DNA of 64,000 nucleotides from Lysobacterales bacterium (GTDB lineage Bacteria; Pseudomonadota; Gammaproteobacteria; Xanthomonadales; Ahniellaceae), in NCBI GenBank assembly GCA_016703225.1, contig JADJCM010000001.1, positions 1,302,001 to 1,366,000 on the forward strand. Direction: 5' to 3'. The notes under the pieces were generated by a model, which was not told the origin of the DNA, did not search any database, and saw nothing but the letters and a program-made list of their open reading frames with translations. The stretch's first letter is position 1; each line of letters begins with the position of its first letter. Positions 43,902 through 52,313 of this stretch are shown here, one piece after another. Both the position numbers and the translations under genes were made by a program.

Positions 43902-46900
43902 ATGCGCGGTTCCGAGCGAATGGAAGTGCCGTTCCGGCACAGCCTGAGGGCGAAGTTGCTGGTCGGGCTGCTGCTGGCGCTGGCGACCATGCTGGCGGCG
44001 GTACTGGTGGTGTTCTACCTGCGCGGCTACGAGCTGCTGATGGCGCGCGAGCGCGCCGTCGCGACCAGCGACGCGCAGCGCCTGGCCAGCGACATGGGCA
44101 AGCAGCTGGCGCTGGCGGAAGGCCTGGCCGTGGCGCTCGAGAATCTCGGCGAACACCTGCCGCGCGATGCGGCGTTGTGGCGCGAAATCGTGCCGCATGT
44201 GCTCGACCTGGATGGTCGTGGCGAACTGATCGCCGGCGGCGGCCTGTGGCCCGAACCCGGTGCCTTCGCGCCCGGGGTCGCGCGTCGCAGCTTCTTCTGG
44301 GGTCGCGACGCCGGCGGCGTGCTGCGCTACTTCGACGACTACAACGCGCCCGACGGGCCCGGCTACCACGGCGAGGAATGGTACGTGCCGGCACGGCACC
44401 AGCGCGACGGGCGCTGCTATTGGTCGCGTTCGTACCAGGACCCTTACAGCGGGGAGCCGATGGTTACCTGCACCGCGCCGATGCGCGTCGCCGGCGAGTT
44501 CATCGGAGTCAGCACCGTCGACCTCAAGCTCTCCGGATTGCAGCGCTTCCTGGACGCGCGCGGCAAAGGCCTGCCCGGTTACACCTTCCTGATCGACCGC
44601 AGCGGCGTGTTCATCACTCTGCCGCCGGCGCGGCGCACGCGCTTGCCCGCGGGCAGCGCGGCGATGCCGAACTCGAGCGTGCGCAGCATCGACGAGTTCG
44701 CCGAGCACCACGGCGACTTCGCCGCACTCGCGGCGTTCCTGCGATCGGACGCCACCGATTCCGCCAGCGCGGCGCAATCCGATCTTGCCGCGCGCATCGA
44801 TGCCACCACCACCACCATCGACGCCGTCGAGGCCGCGCGCATCGCGGCGCAGTTGCTCGACGATCCCGCGGCCGAAGTGCAGACGCGGCAATTGCAGTTG
44901 CCGCGAGATCCGTTCTTGCAGGAGGCTGGGCTGGTCACCGCGTTGCGGCTGCCCGGCGTGCACTGGCAGCTGGTGACCGTGCAACCGGCGCGCCTGGTGC
45001 ACGAGGCGGTGATGTCGGTGATGACACGGGTGGCCTGGGCGCTCGGACTCGCCATCGTGCTGGCGGTGCTCGCTGCCGGCTGGTTGCTGCGACGCACGCT
45101 GGTACTGCCGATCCGTCGCATCGTCGAGCAGATGGCCGCGACCGAACACGCCATCGTTCCCGGTCGCGTCGAGGTGCGCGGTCGCGACGAGTTGGCGGTG
45201 CTGGCCGAGCGCTTCAACAACTACGCCGAGCGCATCGCCGAGAGCCATGCCGACCTGCTCGCCTCGGCCGAACAGTTCCGTGCCGTGACCGAACTCGCGC
45301 ACGACGCGCTGATCCAGATCGACGACGACGGCTGCATCATCAGCGTCAATCGCGCCGGCGAGCAGATGTTCGGCTGGAGCGAGGCAGAGCTGCGCGACAG
45401 CGAGTTCAAGCGACTGATGGCCTGGGACCCGCGCGCCGAACTGCCCGCGCAGGAAGCGCCGGCAGGTACCGACGCCAGCCGCGCCGCCAGCCGCATGCTC
45501 GAACTGAGCGCCGTGCGCCGCGACGGCCGCGTGTTCCCGGCCGAGGTATCGGTCAGCTACTGGCGCGGACCGAGTTATGGTCTCTACAACGTGCAGGTAC
45601 GCGACGTCACCGAGCGCCAGCGCGCCGAGGAACGCGTGCGCATGCTGGCGACGCACGACACCCTCACCGGCCTGCCCAACCGCACCCTGTTCAACGACCG
45701 ACTCAAGCGCGCAGTCGAACGCTGCCTGCTCGACTCCTCGACCATGGCCCTGCTGTTTCTCGATCTCGACCACTTCAAGGTCGCCAACGACAGTCTCGGT
45801 CATAGCGTCGGTGATGCTTTGTTGCGTGCGGTTGCGCAGCGTCTGCTCGAGTGCATCCGTCCCGGCGATACCGTCGCCCGTCTCGGTGGCGACGAGTTCG
45901 CGATGCTGATGCCGAACCTCGACGCCGCCGCGCCGGCGGCGCTGATGGCGCAACGCGTGATCGACGCGATCGGCCTGCCGTTCGACCTCTCCGGCCAGCG
46001 CGTGCAGGTCGGCGTCAGCGTCGGCGTCACCCTGTGTCCGGGCGACGACAGCAATGCCGACCAGTTGCTGCGCAAGGCCGACCTGGCCATGTACCACGCC
46101 AAGTCCGAGGGCCGGAACACCTTCCGCTTCTTCACTGATCGCCTGCATGCCGAGCTGATCGAACGCAAGGCGATGCTCGACGAACTGACGCAGGCGCTGG
46201 CGGGTAACCAGTTCGAGCTGCACTACCAGCCAGTGCTGGAAACGCGCACGCGCGCGGTGCACGGCTTCGAGGCGTTGATCCGCTGGCGCCACCCAAGCCT
46301 CGGCCTGGTCACGCCCGAACGCTTCGTGCCGCTGGCCGAACAGAGCGGGCTGATCGTGCCGATCGGGCACTGGATCATCGCCCAGGCGATGTTCGACCTG
46401 GCCGCGCTCGACGCCGCCGGCGAGCACCCGGCGCGGCTCGCGGTCAACCTGTCGCTGGCGCAGTTCCGCGATCCGGCGCTGGTCGAGGGACTGCGCCGCG
46501 CGATCATGAAATCCGGCATCGATGCGACGCGGATCGAGCTGGAGCTGACCGAAACCGTGCTGATGCACGACCTCGACTCGGCCATCGAAATCATGCAGCA
46601 GTTGCGCGCACTCGGCATCGGGCTCGCGATCGACGACTTCGGCACCGGCTATTCGTCGCTGTCCTACCTGAAGCGCTTCCCGGTGCAGAAGCTCAAGATC
46701 GACAAGAGCTTCGTGCGCGGCGTCGCCGACGATGCCGACGCCGCCGCGATCTGCCGCTCGGTGATCGCGCTCGGCCACAACCTCGGCCTGCGCCTGGTCG
46801 GCGAAGGCGTCGAGGAGACGGCCGATCTCGACTGGCTGCAACAGCACCACTGCGACTACCTGCAGGGTTACTTGATCGGCACGCCCCTGCCGCTCCCGCA

Positions 46901-46943
46901 ACTGCTCGAATGGGCCGCCAGCTACCGGCCTGGCGGCGGTTGA
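43902..46943 (+). CDS. Membrane GGDEF-EAL protein with Cache, HAMP and PAS domains
   Basis: 1013 residues. Two membrane helices (about residues 16-38 and 370-395) bracket a periplasmic Cache-type region (about 40-360, containing the DGPGYHGEEWYVPA and GVSTVDLKLSGL segments). HAMP, PAS, GGDEF and EAL domains follow. The cyclase loop is RLGGDEF with an upstream RPGD inhibitory site, and the EAL domain carries GFEALIRW, NLSLAQF, ELTET, DDFGTGYSSLSYL and GEGVEE. Both activities look intact, so it could make or degrade cyclic di-GMP. ATG 43902 follows GGCAGG; an earlier TTG exists. Confidence 0.88.
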   Translation: MRGSERMEVPFRHSLRAKLLVGLLLALATMLAAVLVVFYLRGYELLMARERAVATSDAQRLASDMGKQLALAEGLAVALENLGEHLPRDAALWREIVPHVLDLDGRGELIAGGGLWPEPGAFAPGVARRSFFWGRDAGGVLRYFDDYNAPDGPGYHGEEWYVPARHQRDGRCYWSRSYQDPYSGEPMVTCTAPMRVAGEFIGVSTVDLKLSGLQRFLDARGKGLPGYTFLIDRSGVFITLPPARRTRLPAGSAAMPNSSVRSIDEFAEHHGDFAALAAFLRSDATDSASAAQSDLAARIDATTTTIDAVEAARIAAQLLDDPAAEVQTRQLQLPRDPFLQEAGLVTALRLPGVHWQLVTVQPARLVHEAVMSVMTRVAWALGLAIVLAVLAAGWLLRRTLVLPIRRIVEQMAATEHAIVPGRVEVRGRDELAVLAERFNNYAERIAESHADLLASAEQFRAVTELAHDALIQIDDDGCIISVNRAGEQMFGWSEAELRDSEFKRLMAWDPRAELPAQEAPAGTDASRAASRMLELSAVRRDGRVFPAEVSVSYWRGPSYGLYNVQVRDVTERQRAEERVRMLATHDTLTGLPNRTLFNDRLKRAVERCLLDSSTMALLFLDLDHFKVANDSLGHSVGDALLRAVAQRLLECIRPGDTVARLGGDEFAMLMPNLDAAAPAALMAQRVIDAIGLPFDLSGQRVQVGVSVGVTLCPGDDSNADQLLRKADLAMYHAKSEGRNTFRFFTDRLHAELIERKAMLDELTQALAGNQFELHYQPVLETRTRAVHGFEALIRWRHPSLGLVTPERFVPLAEQSGLIVPIGHWIIAQAMFDLAALDAAGEHPARLAVNLSLAQFRDPALVEGLRRAIMKSGIDATRIELELTETVLMHDLDSAIEIMQQLRALGIGLAIDDFGTGYSSLSYLKRFPVQKLKIDKSFVRGVADDADAAAICRSVIALGHNLGLRLVGEGVEETADLDWLQQHHCDYLQGYLIGTPLPLPQLLEWAASYRPGGG

Positions 46944-46965
46944 GCGCAGCGGTTCCAGTTGCAGC

Positions 46966-47298
46966 CTAGAACCCGCCGATCAGGCCGAAGCAGGCGCCGT
47001 TGACGAGCATGGCGATGCCGGCGCTGATCCAGAGTCCGAGCGCGGTGTCGTGGCGGCCGCGGCGGTGCAGCCAGATGCCGGCGGGGATCACGAACAACCA
47101 CTGGCTGGCGCCGAACAGGATCCACACGCCGAGGCCGGCATAGCCGAAGTCGGGCTTGATCTGTGCGCCGATCACGGCGACGGCGAAGCCGAGCGCGGCC
47201 ACCAACGCCAGGCAGCCGACTTCCCAGACGATGCCCATGGCCCAGTTGCCGCGATCGGTGTTGCGCGAGGTCGGTGGTGGCGGCGCGGCAGTGTTCAT
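46966..47298 (-). CDS. Small three-helix membrane protein of the TMEM43-radical SAM operon
   Basis: 110 residues. A polar start (MNTAAPPPPTS) is followed by three helices (VGCLALVAALGFAVAVIGA, LGVWILFGASQWLFVIPAGI and LGLWISAGIAMLVNGACFG). No named domain was recognised. It is the last gene of a four-gene run; its ATG (47298) overlaps the stop of the radical SAM gene by four bases (ATGA). Its role is unknown but is probably tied to that of its neighbours, for example as a membrane anchor. Confidence 0.68.
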   Translation of the reverse strand: MNTAAPPPPTSRNTDRGNWAMGIVWEVGCLALVAALGFAVAVIGAQIKPDFGYAGLGVWILFGASQWLFVIPAGIWLHRRGRHDTALGLWISAGIAMLVNGACFGLIGGF

Positions 47299-48737
47299 CG
47301 GCTGGTTTCCTCGGCACGGGGCTGCGCCCACGCCCGATCATGGCGCTCGCGCAGGGACTGCAGCAAGTCGCGGCGGTCGTCGCGATAGAACAGGTTGTAG
47401 GTATCGAACGGGATCAGCTCGCCGTTGGGCTGGGCGATCTGCACGCAGCTCTTCTTCACCGCGCGCAGGTCGAAGCTGTGGGCGTCGAGGAACTGCATGA
47501 TGATGATGCGGAACACGTCGCGATAGCCGAGCCCGGAGAGCGACTCGACATTCGGCAGGCAGCACAGCAGGTTCGAAAGGTGATGCGCGCTGGCGTCCGG
47601 AGAATTCGCGGTCGAGAACAGCTTGAACACCTGCTCGCGCAAGGCGGGATCGCGTTCGACCACGATCGAATTGCGGCTGCCCTCGATCAGCACCTTGGGT
47701 TCGACATAACGCGTCAGCGGCACCAGCGCATCGCCCTGCTTCAGCGCATAGGCCATCGCCAGGCAGTCCGGATTGCACGGCACCGGCACCAGGTCGGCGG
47801 GAGTGAAGATCGGAGACTGCTCCAGGATGCGCCGGCGCACTTCGGTCAGCGTCAGCCGGTGCCGCGCCGGGTCGTAGCCTTCGATGCGACCCGCCGCCTG
47901 CACCGGCTGGAAGGTCACGCCGCGTATGCTCGGACGCGACTTGGCGAAGTCGATGATGGCGCCGAGTTCGTCGTCGTTGACGCCGCGCATCACCGTCACC
48001 ACCAGCGTCGTCGAAATGTCGTGGGCGTCGAGCGCATCGAGCGCGCGCATGCGGGTGTCGCGAAGCTTCGCGCCGCGTAGCGTCTCCAGCGCGCCCTCGC
48101 GCAGCGAGTCGAACTGCAGGTACACCTCGAAGCCGGTGCGGTACGCGGCGAGCCGGCGCACGAACTCGGGCTCGCGGGCGATGCGCAGGCCGTTGGTGTT
48201 CAGCATCAGGTGCCGGATCGGGCGCCGCCGCGCCGCGTCGAGCACTTCGAAGAACTGCGGGTGCAGGGTTGGTTCGCCGCCGGAGAGCTGCACCACATCG
48301 GGTTCGCCCTCGCACTTCACCACCGCATCGAGCATGCGCTCGATCGTCGCCAGGTCACGGAAGCCGGGCCGGTGCGGGCCGGAGTCGGCGTAGCAGATCG
48401 GACAGCGCAGGTTGCAGTGATCGGTGAGCTCGATCAGCGACAGGCAGGCGTGCTGCATGTGCTCCGGGCACAGACCGCAGTCGTAGGGACAACCGAAACG
48501 CTGCGGCGTGGCGAAATGCCGCGGCAGTTCCGGCGGCTTGATCCAGCGCTCGCGCGCGTCGCGGTAGTAGTCGGCATCGTCGGCGATCAACACGCGTTCG
48601 CGGCCATGCTCGGGGCACCACTTCTCCAGGTACACGCAGTCGTCCTGGATCAGGATCTTGGCTTCGACGCGCATCAGGCAGCTGCTGCACACCGACACAG
48701 CGTAGTCGTAAAACAGGTAGGGGCGGACCTTGCTCAT
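47295..48737 (-). CDS. Radical SAM protein resembling archaeal tetraether lipid synthase (COG1964)
   Basis: 480 residues. An N-terminal cysteine region (Cys17, Cys20, Cys41 in WCPEHG) and two CX3CX2C clusters, CPYDCGLC (83-90) and CNLRCPIC (108-115), are followed by LSGGEPTLHPQ and GRIEGYDPARHRLT-type barrel motifs. The end has NLLCCLPN and VKKSCVQI with LIPFDTYNLFYR. This arrangement is that of MJ0619/Tes, which joins the tails of two lipids by an sp3 C-C bond. Bacterial relatives have uncertain substrates. Cys108/112/115 should bind the SAM cluster. It lies between an Lgt-like gene and a small membrane protein gene, with ATGA overlaps on both sides, so membrane-lipid or lipoprotein modification is likely. 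Confidence 0.82.
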   Translation of the reverse strand: MSKVRPYLFYDYAVSVCSSCLMRVEAKILIQDDCVYLEKWCPEHGRERVLIADDADYYRDARERWIKPPELPRHFATPQRFGCPYDCGLCPEHMQHACLSLIELTDHCNLRCPICYADSGPHRPGFRDLATIERMLDAVVKCEGEPDVVQLSGGEPTLHPQFFEVLDAARRRPIRHLMLNTNGLRIAREPEFVRRLAAYRTGFEVYLQFDSLREGALETLRGAKLRDTRMRALDALDAHDISTTLVVTVMRGVNDDELGAIIDFAKSRPSIRGVTFQPVQAAGRIEGYDPARHRLTLTEVRRRILEQSPIFTPADLVPVPCNPDCLAMAYALKQGDALVPLTRYVEPKVLIEGSRNSIVVERDPALREQVFKLFSTANSPDASAHHLSNLLCCLPNVESLSGLGYRDVFRIIIMQFLDAHSFDLRAVKKSCVQIAQPNGELIPFDTYNLFYRDDRRDLLQSLRERHDRAWAQPRAEETSR

Positions 48738-49468
48738 GGCGGGGCTTCCAGCAACTGGCGCGCGATGCGCGGGATCGACCGCAAGTAGTACAGCAACCCG
48801 GCGATGGCCAGCCACTGCAGGCCGGAAAGACCGAGCGGATAGAGCAGCGGCGCCGGCTTGAGCGACTCCGCGCACAGCCGCCAAGCGCAGTAGCCGAACA
48901 TCAGCAGCCGGAAGCGATCGCCGCGCTCGCGCAGGCGCGGTGCCAGCAGCGCGATCACGCTACCCCACGCGAGCAGGAACGCGATTTCGTACAACGCGGT
49001 CGGATGCCGCGGCACGCCGTCGCCGTAGTCGAAAGCGAACGGACCGGCGGTGGGCAGCCCGGCGGTGTGGTCGGAGACCCCGGCCAGATGGCAGCCGATG
49101 CGACCGAGCGCGAGCGCGAGCAGGATCGGCCAGACGAAGGCGTCGCCGGTGGATTCACGCAGCCCGATGCGCGCCTTGGCGAACTCGACGCCGGCGACGC
49201 CGCCGAGCAGGCCACCGAGGATGGACTTGCCCTGCATCAGGTTCATCGCGTTGGGGAAATCCGCGAACGCGAGTTGCGGGTCCTGCAGCCACCACGACAG
49301 GCGTGCGCCGAGTGCGGCACCGAGGATGGCACCGGCCAGCAGCGCAAGTTGCGCGCCGCTGCCGAGTGCGGCGGTGCTCGGGTAGCGCCGACGCTGATGC
49401 AGGAACAACCGGAAGCCGAGCGCATAGGCGAGCAGCTCGAACAGCAGGTGGACCTGCGCCGGACTCAC
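48734..49468 (-). CDS. Lgt-family (prolipoprotein diacylglyceryl transferase-like) membrane protein
   Basis: 244 residues from GTG 49468, which overlaps the TMEM43 stop (GTGA). Seven membrane helices. The core GRIG and RHPTALYE motifs and the AWRLCAES segment align with Lgt residues Arg143 and Arg239/Glu243. The HGGLIG signature with catalytic His103 is replaced by LGGLLGG, and the GNFING asparagines by GCHLAG. It is probably a paralogue using the Lgt fold on another acceptor or reaction. It should not be assumed to be the essential Lgt. It is followed by the radical SAM gene with an ATGA overlap. Confidence 0.8.
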   Translation of the reverse strand: MSPAQVHLLFELLAYALGFRLFLHQRRRYPSTAALGSGAQLALLAGAILGAALGARLSWWLQDPQLAFADFPNAMNLMQGKSILGGLLGGVAGVEFAKARIGLRESTGDAFVWPILLALALGRIGCHLAGVSDHTAGLPTAGPFAFDYGDGVPRHPTALYEIAFLLAWGSVIALLAPRLRERGDRFRLLMFGYCAWRLCAESLKPAPLLYPLGLSGLQWLAIAGLLYYLRSIPRIARQLLEAPP

Positions 49469-50658
49469 GCGCCGGGTGGCGGCGGTGGCGGCGCCGCGGG
49501 TGTCGCGCCAACCGCCACTGCCGCGGGCTTGCGGCCCATGCGCGACCACACGAACAGCCCGATCACCGCGGCGATGATGGCGAAGCCGAGCAGTGGCCGG
49601 TAGAACACCCAGGCGATGCCGATGGTGAGCAGCGACAGCAGCAGCGAGATCAGCCCGGTGACCAGGCCGATGCCCCAGCTGCCGATGGTGCCGAGCATTG
49701 GCAGCACGTCGAGCACGCGGCTGATCGGCGCGAACACCATCGACAGGCCGATCCACATCAGCAGCGTGCCGCCGGCGCGCACCAGCCAGGTGATCAGGCT
49801 GTTGCGGGCCTGCGCGCCCTCGAACATCTGCGCCGCCGGCACCGAGCCGTCCTCGACCAGCAGCACCTCGCGGCCATTGCTGGCGACGTAACGGTCGAGC
49901 AGGCCGCCGCTCTGTTTGGCAATGATCGAGAACGTCGCCTCCGGCTGGTACTCGTAGCGGATGCGCATGTCGCCGACTTCGGGCCGCTCGGGATCGGCAC
50001 CGCGGTACAGCGCGCCGCTGCCGAGCCGACGGAACTCGCCGAACTGTTCGGGCAACTGCGTCGTGATTGTCGCGGGCAGGTCCTGCCAGCGCCCGAGCGC
50101 ATCGCGCGTCGCCTGCGCCAGCGTGAACGCACCGAGCTTCACCTCGTTCGCGGCGAAGCTGTCCGAATGCAGCGGCCACTGGTTCGGGTTGGCGTGGGTG
50201 TCGGACCTCTTGAAGTCGCTGGAGTCAATTGGATCGTCGTTCCACTCCTGCTGGTACTCGTACTCGGTGACGGTCTCGGTGCCGCCACCGAGCTTCTTCT
50301 TTTCCTTGCTGCTGCGCTTCTCGACCCACTGGTACATCTCGACCACGCGCCGCAACTGCAGCGCATCGACCGCGAGCCCGGTGCTCTCGTCGCGCGCCTG
50401 GGGGCTCGCGTCGACCTTTCCGGTGACATGCAGCAGCCTGCCTTCATTCTTCGCCTCGACCGTGTCGATGCCGACGTCGATCACCGCACCCGCACCCTCG
50501 GCCAGCGCCCGCGCTTCGCCAATGGCACGGCCCTCGTTCCACCACAGCAATGCGAACGAGCCGAGGAACAGCAGCCCGCCGATCAGGGCACCGGACAGCG
50601 ATTGGCCAATGCGCTTGCCCCAGCCGGTGCGGGTGACTTCGGTGTAACGGTCGACCAT
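49465..50658 (-). CDS. TMEM43-family membrane protein
   Basis: 397 residues. One N-terminal helix (LSGALIGGLLFLGSFALLWWNEG, about 20-42), a large soluble loop (to about 275), and three or four C-terminal helices ending in a proline tail. The WWNEGRA motif and the loop EMYQWVEK are typical of TMEM43/LUMA proteins, which are known in bacteria and animals and whose bacterial function is unknown. GGGGAA lies before the ATG at 50658. It is the first gene of the run with Lgt-like, radical SAM and small membrane genes; its stop overlaps the next start by four bases. Confidence 0.85.
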   Translation of the reverse strand: MVDRYTEVTRTGWGKRIGQSLSGALIGGLLFLGSFALLWWNEGRAIGEARALAEGAGAVIDVGIDTVEAKNEGRLLHVTGKVDASPQARDESTGLAVDALQLRRVVEMYQWVEKRSSKEKKKLGGGTETVTEYEYQQEWNDDPIDSSDFKRSDTHANPNQWPLHSDSFAANEVKLGAFTLAQATRDALGRWQDLPATITTQLPEQFGEFRRLGSGALYRGADPERPEVGDMRIRYEYQPEATFSIIAKQSGGLLDRYVASNGREVLLVEDGSVPAAQMFEGAQARNSLITWLVRAGGTLLMWIGLSMVFAPISRVLDVLPMLGTIGSWGIGLVTGLISLLLSLLTIGIAWVFYRPLLGFAIIAAVIGLFVWSRMGRKPAAVAVGATPAAPPPPPPGA

Positions 50659-50763
50659 GGCGTTCCCCTTCGTGGATGACGCGGAATCTAGCGCGACGCG
50701 GGGGCTTGCGCAGTCGTTGCTGATGATCGCCGAGGGGTTGGTCCTGCGGGGCGCCGTCGTTGT

Positions 50764-51069
50764 TCAGGCAGCCAGTTCGTCCGACAGATGCGGATGTGCG
50801 AGCAGCAAGCGCATCAGGCACAACACGGCGCCCGGCGGCGCGAACCGGCCTTGCTCCCAATCGCGCAGCGTCGCGGCGGGCGTGCCGATGCGCGCCGCGA
50901 ACTCGGCTTGTGATGCCCCGAGGCGTGCGCGTGCCGCCCGCACCAGCATCTGTTCCGGCGTAGTCACGCGCCCCTTGCGCTCGGCCGCTTCGCGCAACGC
51001 CTGCCGAAGCTCCGGCAGTGGTTCGCCGGCGTCGGCTTTGATGGCCTTGGCGATTTTCTCGATGTCCAT
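50764..51069 (-). CDS. Helix-turn-helix antitoxin (HigA-like)
   Basis: 101 residues. The C-terminal half is an XRE/HigA-type HTH (LGASQAEFAARIGTPAATLRDWEQG, about residues 50-74), and the N-terminus binds the toxin by a helical segment. It should repress the operon and neutralise the RelE-fold toxin. Its ATG (51069) overlaps the toxin stop by one base (TAATG). Reverse toxin-first order is typical of HigBA. Confidence 0.87.
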   Translation of the reverse strand: MDIEKIAKAIKADAGEPLPELRQALREAAERKGRVTTPEQMLVRAARARLGASQAEFAARIGTPAATLRDWEQGRFAPPGAVLCLMRLLLAHPHLSDELAA

Positions 51070-51395
51070 TACAGCGCCCTCCCGATGTCGCCGGTCGAGA
51101 CGTTTTCACAGTCGCTCTTGGCGTACATCATTACCAGCAGTACCGTGCCGTCCTCGGCGTAATTGAAGTAGATCACGCGCGCTCCGCCGCGCTTGCCCGT
51201 TCCGGGCATCGTCCAACGCACCATGCGCGCACCGCCCGCGCCCGGGACCACATCACCCGCCTCCGGATTGGCGGCCAGCCATGCGAGGAAGTCCAGACGC
51301 TGCTCTTCGGTCCAGAGCTTGTCGACTTGTCGCTGAAACGTCGGAGTCTCGATGGCCGTTCGTACGGCCGAAGAGTACGGAAATCCCGTACTCAT
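51069..51395 (-). CDS. RelE/HigB-fold toxin
   Basis: 108 residues. The body (TPTFQRQVDKLWTEEQRLDFLAWLAANPEAGDVV, then RMVRWTMPGTGKRGGARVIYF) follows the HigB/RelE-type mRNA interferase group, with the C-terminal YAKSDCENV. ATG 51395 is chosen; the first 14 residues are encoded by a palindrome at 51373-51393 that may be the autoregulatory operator. It is transcribed before its HTH antitoxin. Confidence 0.86.
   Translation of the reverse strand: MSTGFPYSSAVRTAIETPTFQRQVDKLWTEEQRLDFLAWLAANPEAGDVVPGAGGARMVRWTMPGTGKRGGARVIYFNYAEDGTVLLVMMYAKSDCENVSTGDIGRAL
51373..51393. promoter_or_regulatory. Perfect palindrome over the toxin start codon, likely HigA operator
   Basis: Arms GAGTACGG and CCGTACTC surround AAATC. 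The ATG of the toxin gene (51395-51393) overlaps the edge. Position and symmetry suit repression by the antitoxin; the GTACGG...CCGTAC core recurs at 4030-4050. Confidence 0.5.
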
Positions 51396-51493
51396 GGCAA
51401 GTGTCTGCGCTCGACCATTCGTGCCGGATTCGCCGTAGTGTCAGGGCATCCTCCGAAAGCCGCACCGGCGCGCGTCGGTTCGGCGACCCGCAG

Positions 51494-52186
51494 TCAGCGC
51501 GAGTCGGCGAGTCGGCGCATTTCGTCGTGGTGGTGGAGTTGCACGCCGGGCGGGCCGGGGTGGGCGATCAGGGATGTCATGGCGGTGGCGACGTCGGCGG
51601 CAGCGATCGCGCGGTAGCGGGAAAGATCACCGCCGAGCCAGGGGCTGTAGGCGCGGGCGGCGAGTTGGGCGAGGCGTTCCAGCGGGCGGAGTTCCTCGCG
51701 TGCGCCGAGCAATTGGGCTGGGCGCAGCAGATCGACGCGCTCGAAGCCGAGTGCGGCGACGTCGCCTTCGGTCTGACCCTTCACGCGCAGGTAGAACACG
51801 TTGGACTTCGCGTCGGCGCCGACCGCGGACACCAGCAGCGCATGGCGTGCGCCCAGCCCTTGTGCGATGCGCGCCCAGCGCATCACCAGGTCGTGGTCGA
51901 TGGCATGGAACATGCCCCGGCTGCCGGCCTTGCGCCGGGTCGATCCCAGGCAGCAGGCGTAGACGTCGACGTGTTTCACTGGCGCTTCGCTCAGCATGTC
52001 GCGCAGCTTCTGGTCGCTGCAGGTCATCGCATCGATCTGCGGATTGGCCAGGCGCGGGTGGCCGAGTCCGATCGCGCGCCGCGTCGGCGCGATGACGCGC
52101 AGGTCGAGCGCGTCGTCGCGCAGCAGGCGCCCGAGCAGCTCGATGCCGATCATCCCGGTGGCCCCGGTCAGCAGGATTGTCCTCAT
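51494..52186 (-). CDS. NAD(P)-binding Rossmann-fold protein (atypical SDR / NmrA-like)
   Basis: 230 residues. The start ILLTGATGMIGIELLGRLL is the nucleotide-binding TGATGxxG motif, and the centre contains ALLVSAVGADAKSNVFYLRVKGQTE. The K-G-x-x-E in place of YxxxK is typical of the HTATIP2/NmrA-like atypical SDR group, for which reactions vary. Substrate unknown. It is divergent from the transglutaminase/TPR gene. Confidence 0.82.
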   Translation of the reverse strand: MRTILLTGATGMIGIELLGRLLRDDALDLRVIAPTRRAIGLGHPRLANPQIDAMTCSDQKLRDMLSEAPVKHVDVYACCLGSTRRKAGSRGMFHAIDHDLVMRWARIAQGLGARHALLVSAVGADAKSNVFYLRVKGQTEGDVAALGFERVDLLRPAQLLGAREELRPLERLAQLAARAYSPWLGGDLSRYRAIAAADVATAMTSLIAHPGPPGVQLHHHDEMRRLADSR

Positions 52187-52313
52187 CGCATGCACCTCGC
52201 CGTTGCCCAGCGGAACCGTACCGCAGCCGCTCACTTTCGGCACGGTGCCGGCAGACCGCAGCAGGACTACACTGGCCCGGCGCGCGGTGGCGTTTCGTCC
52301 CGGGAGCAGACCG

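Noticed and set aside
42615..46901. Long reverse frame (1428 codons) over the GGDEF-EAL gene
   Set aside because: Antisense shadow of a gene with intact GGDEF and EAL motifs; the reverse frame has no recognisable domain.
48734..49468. The housekeeping lgt gene
   Set aside because: The HGG histidine is missing and the gene lies in an unusual operon, so the paralogue reading is preferred.
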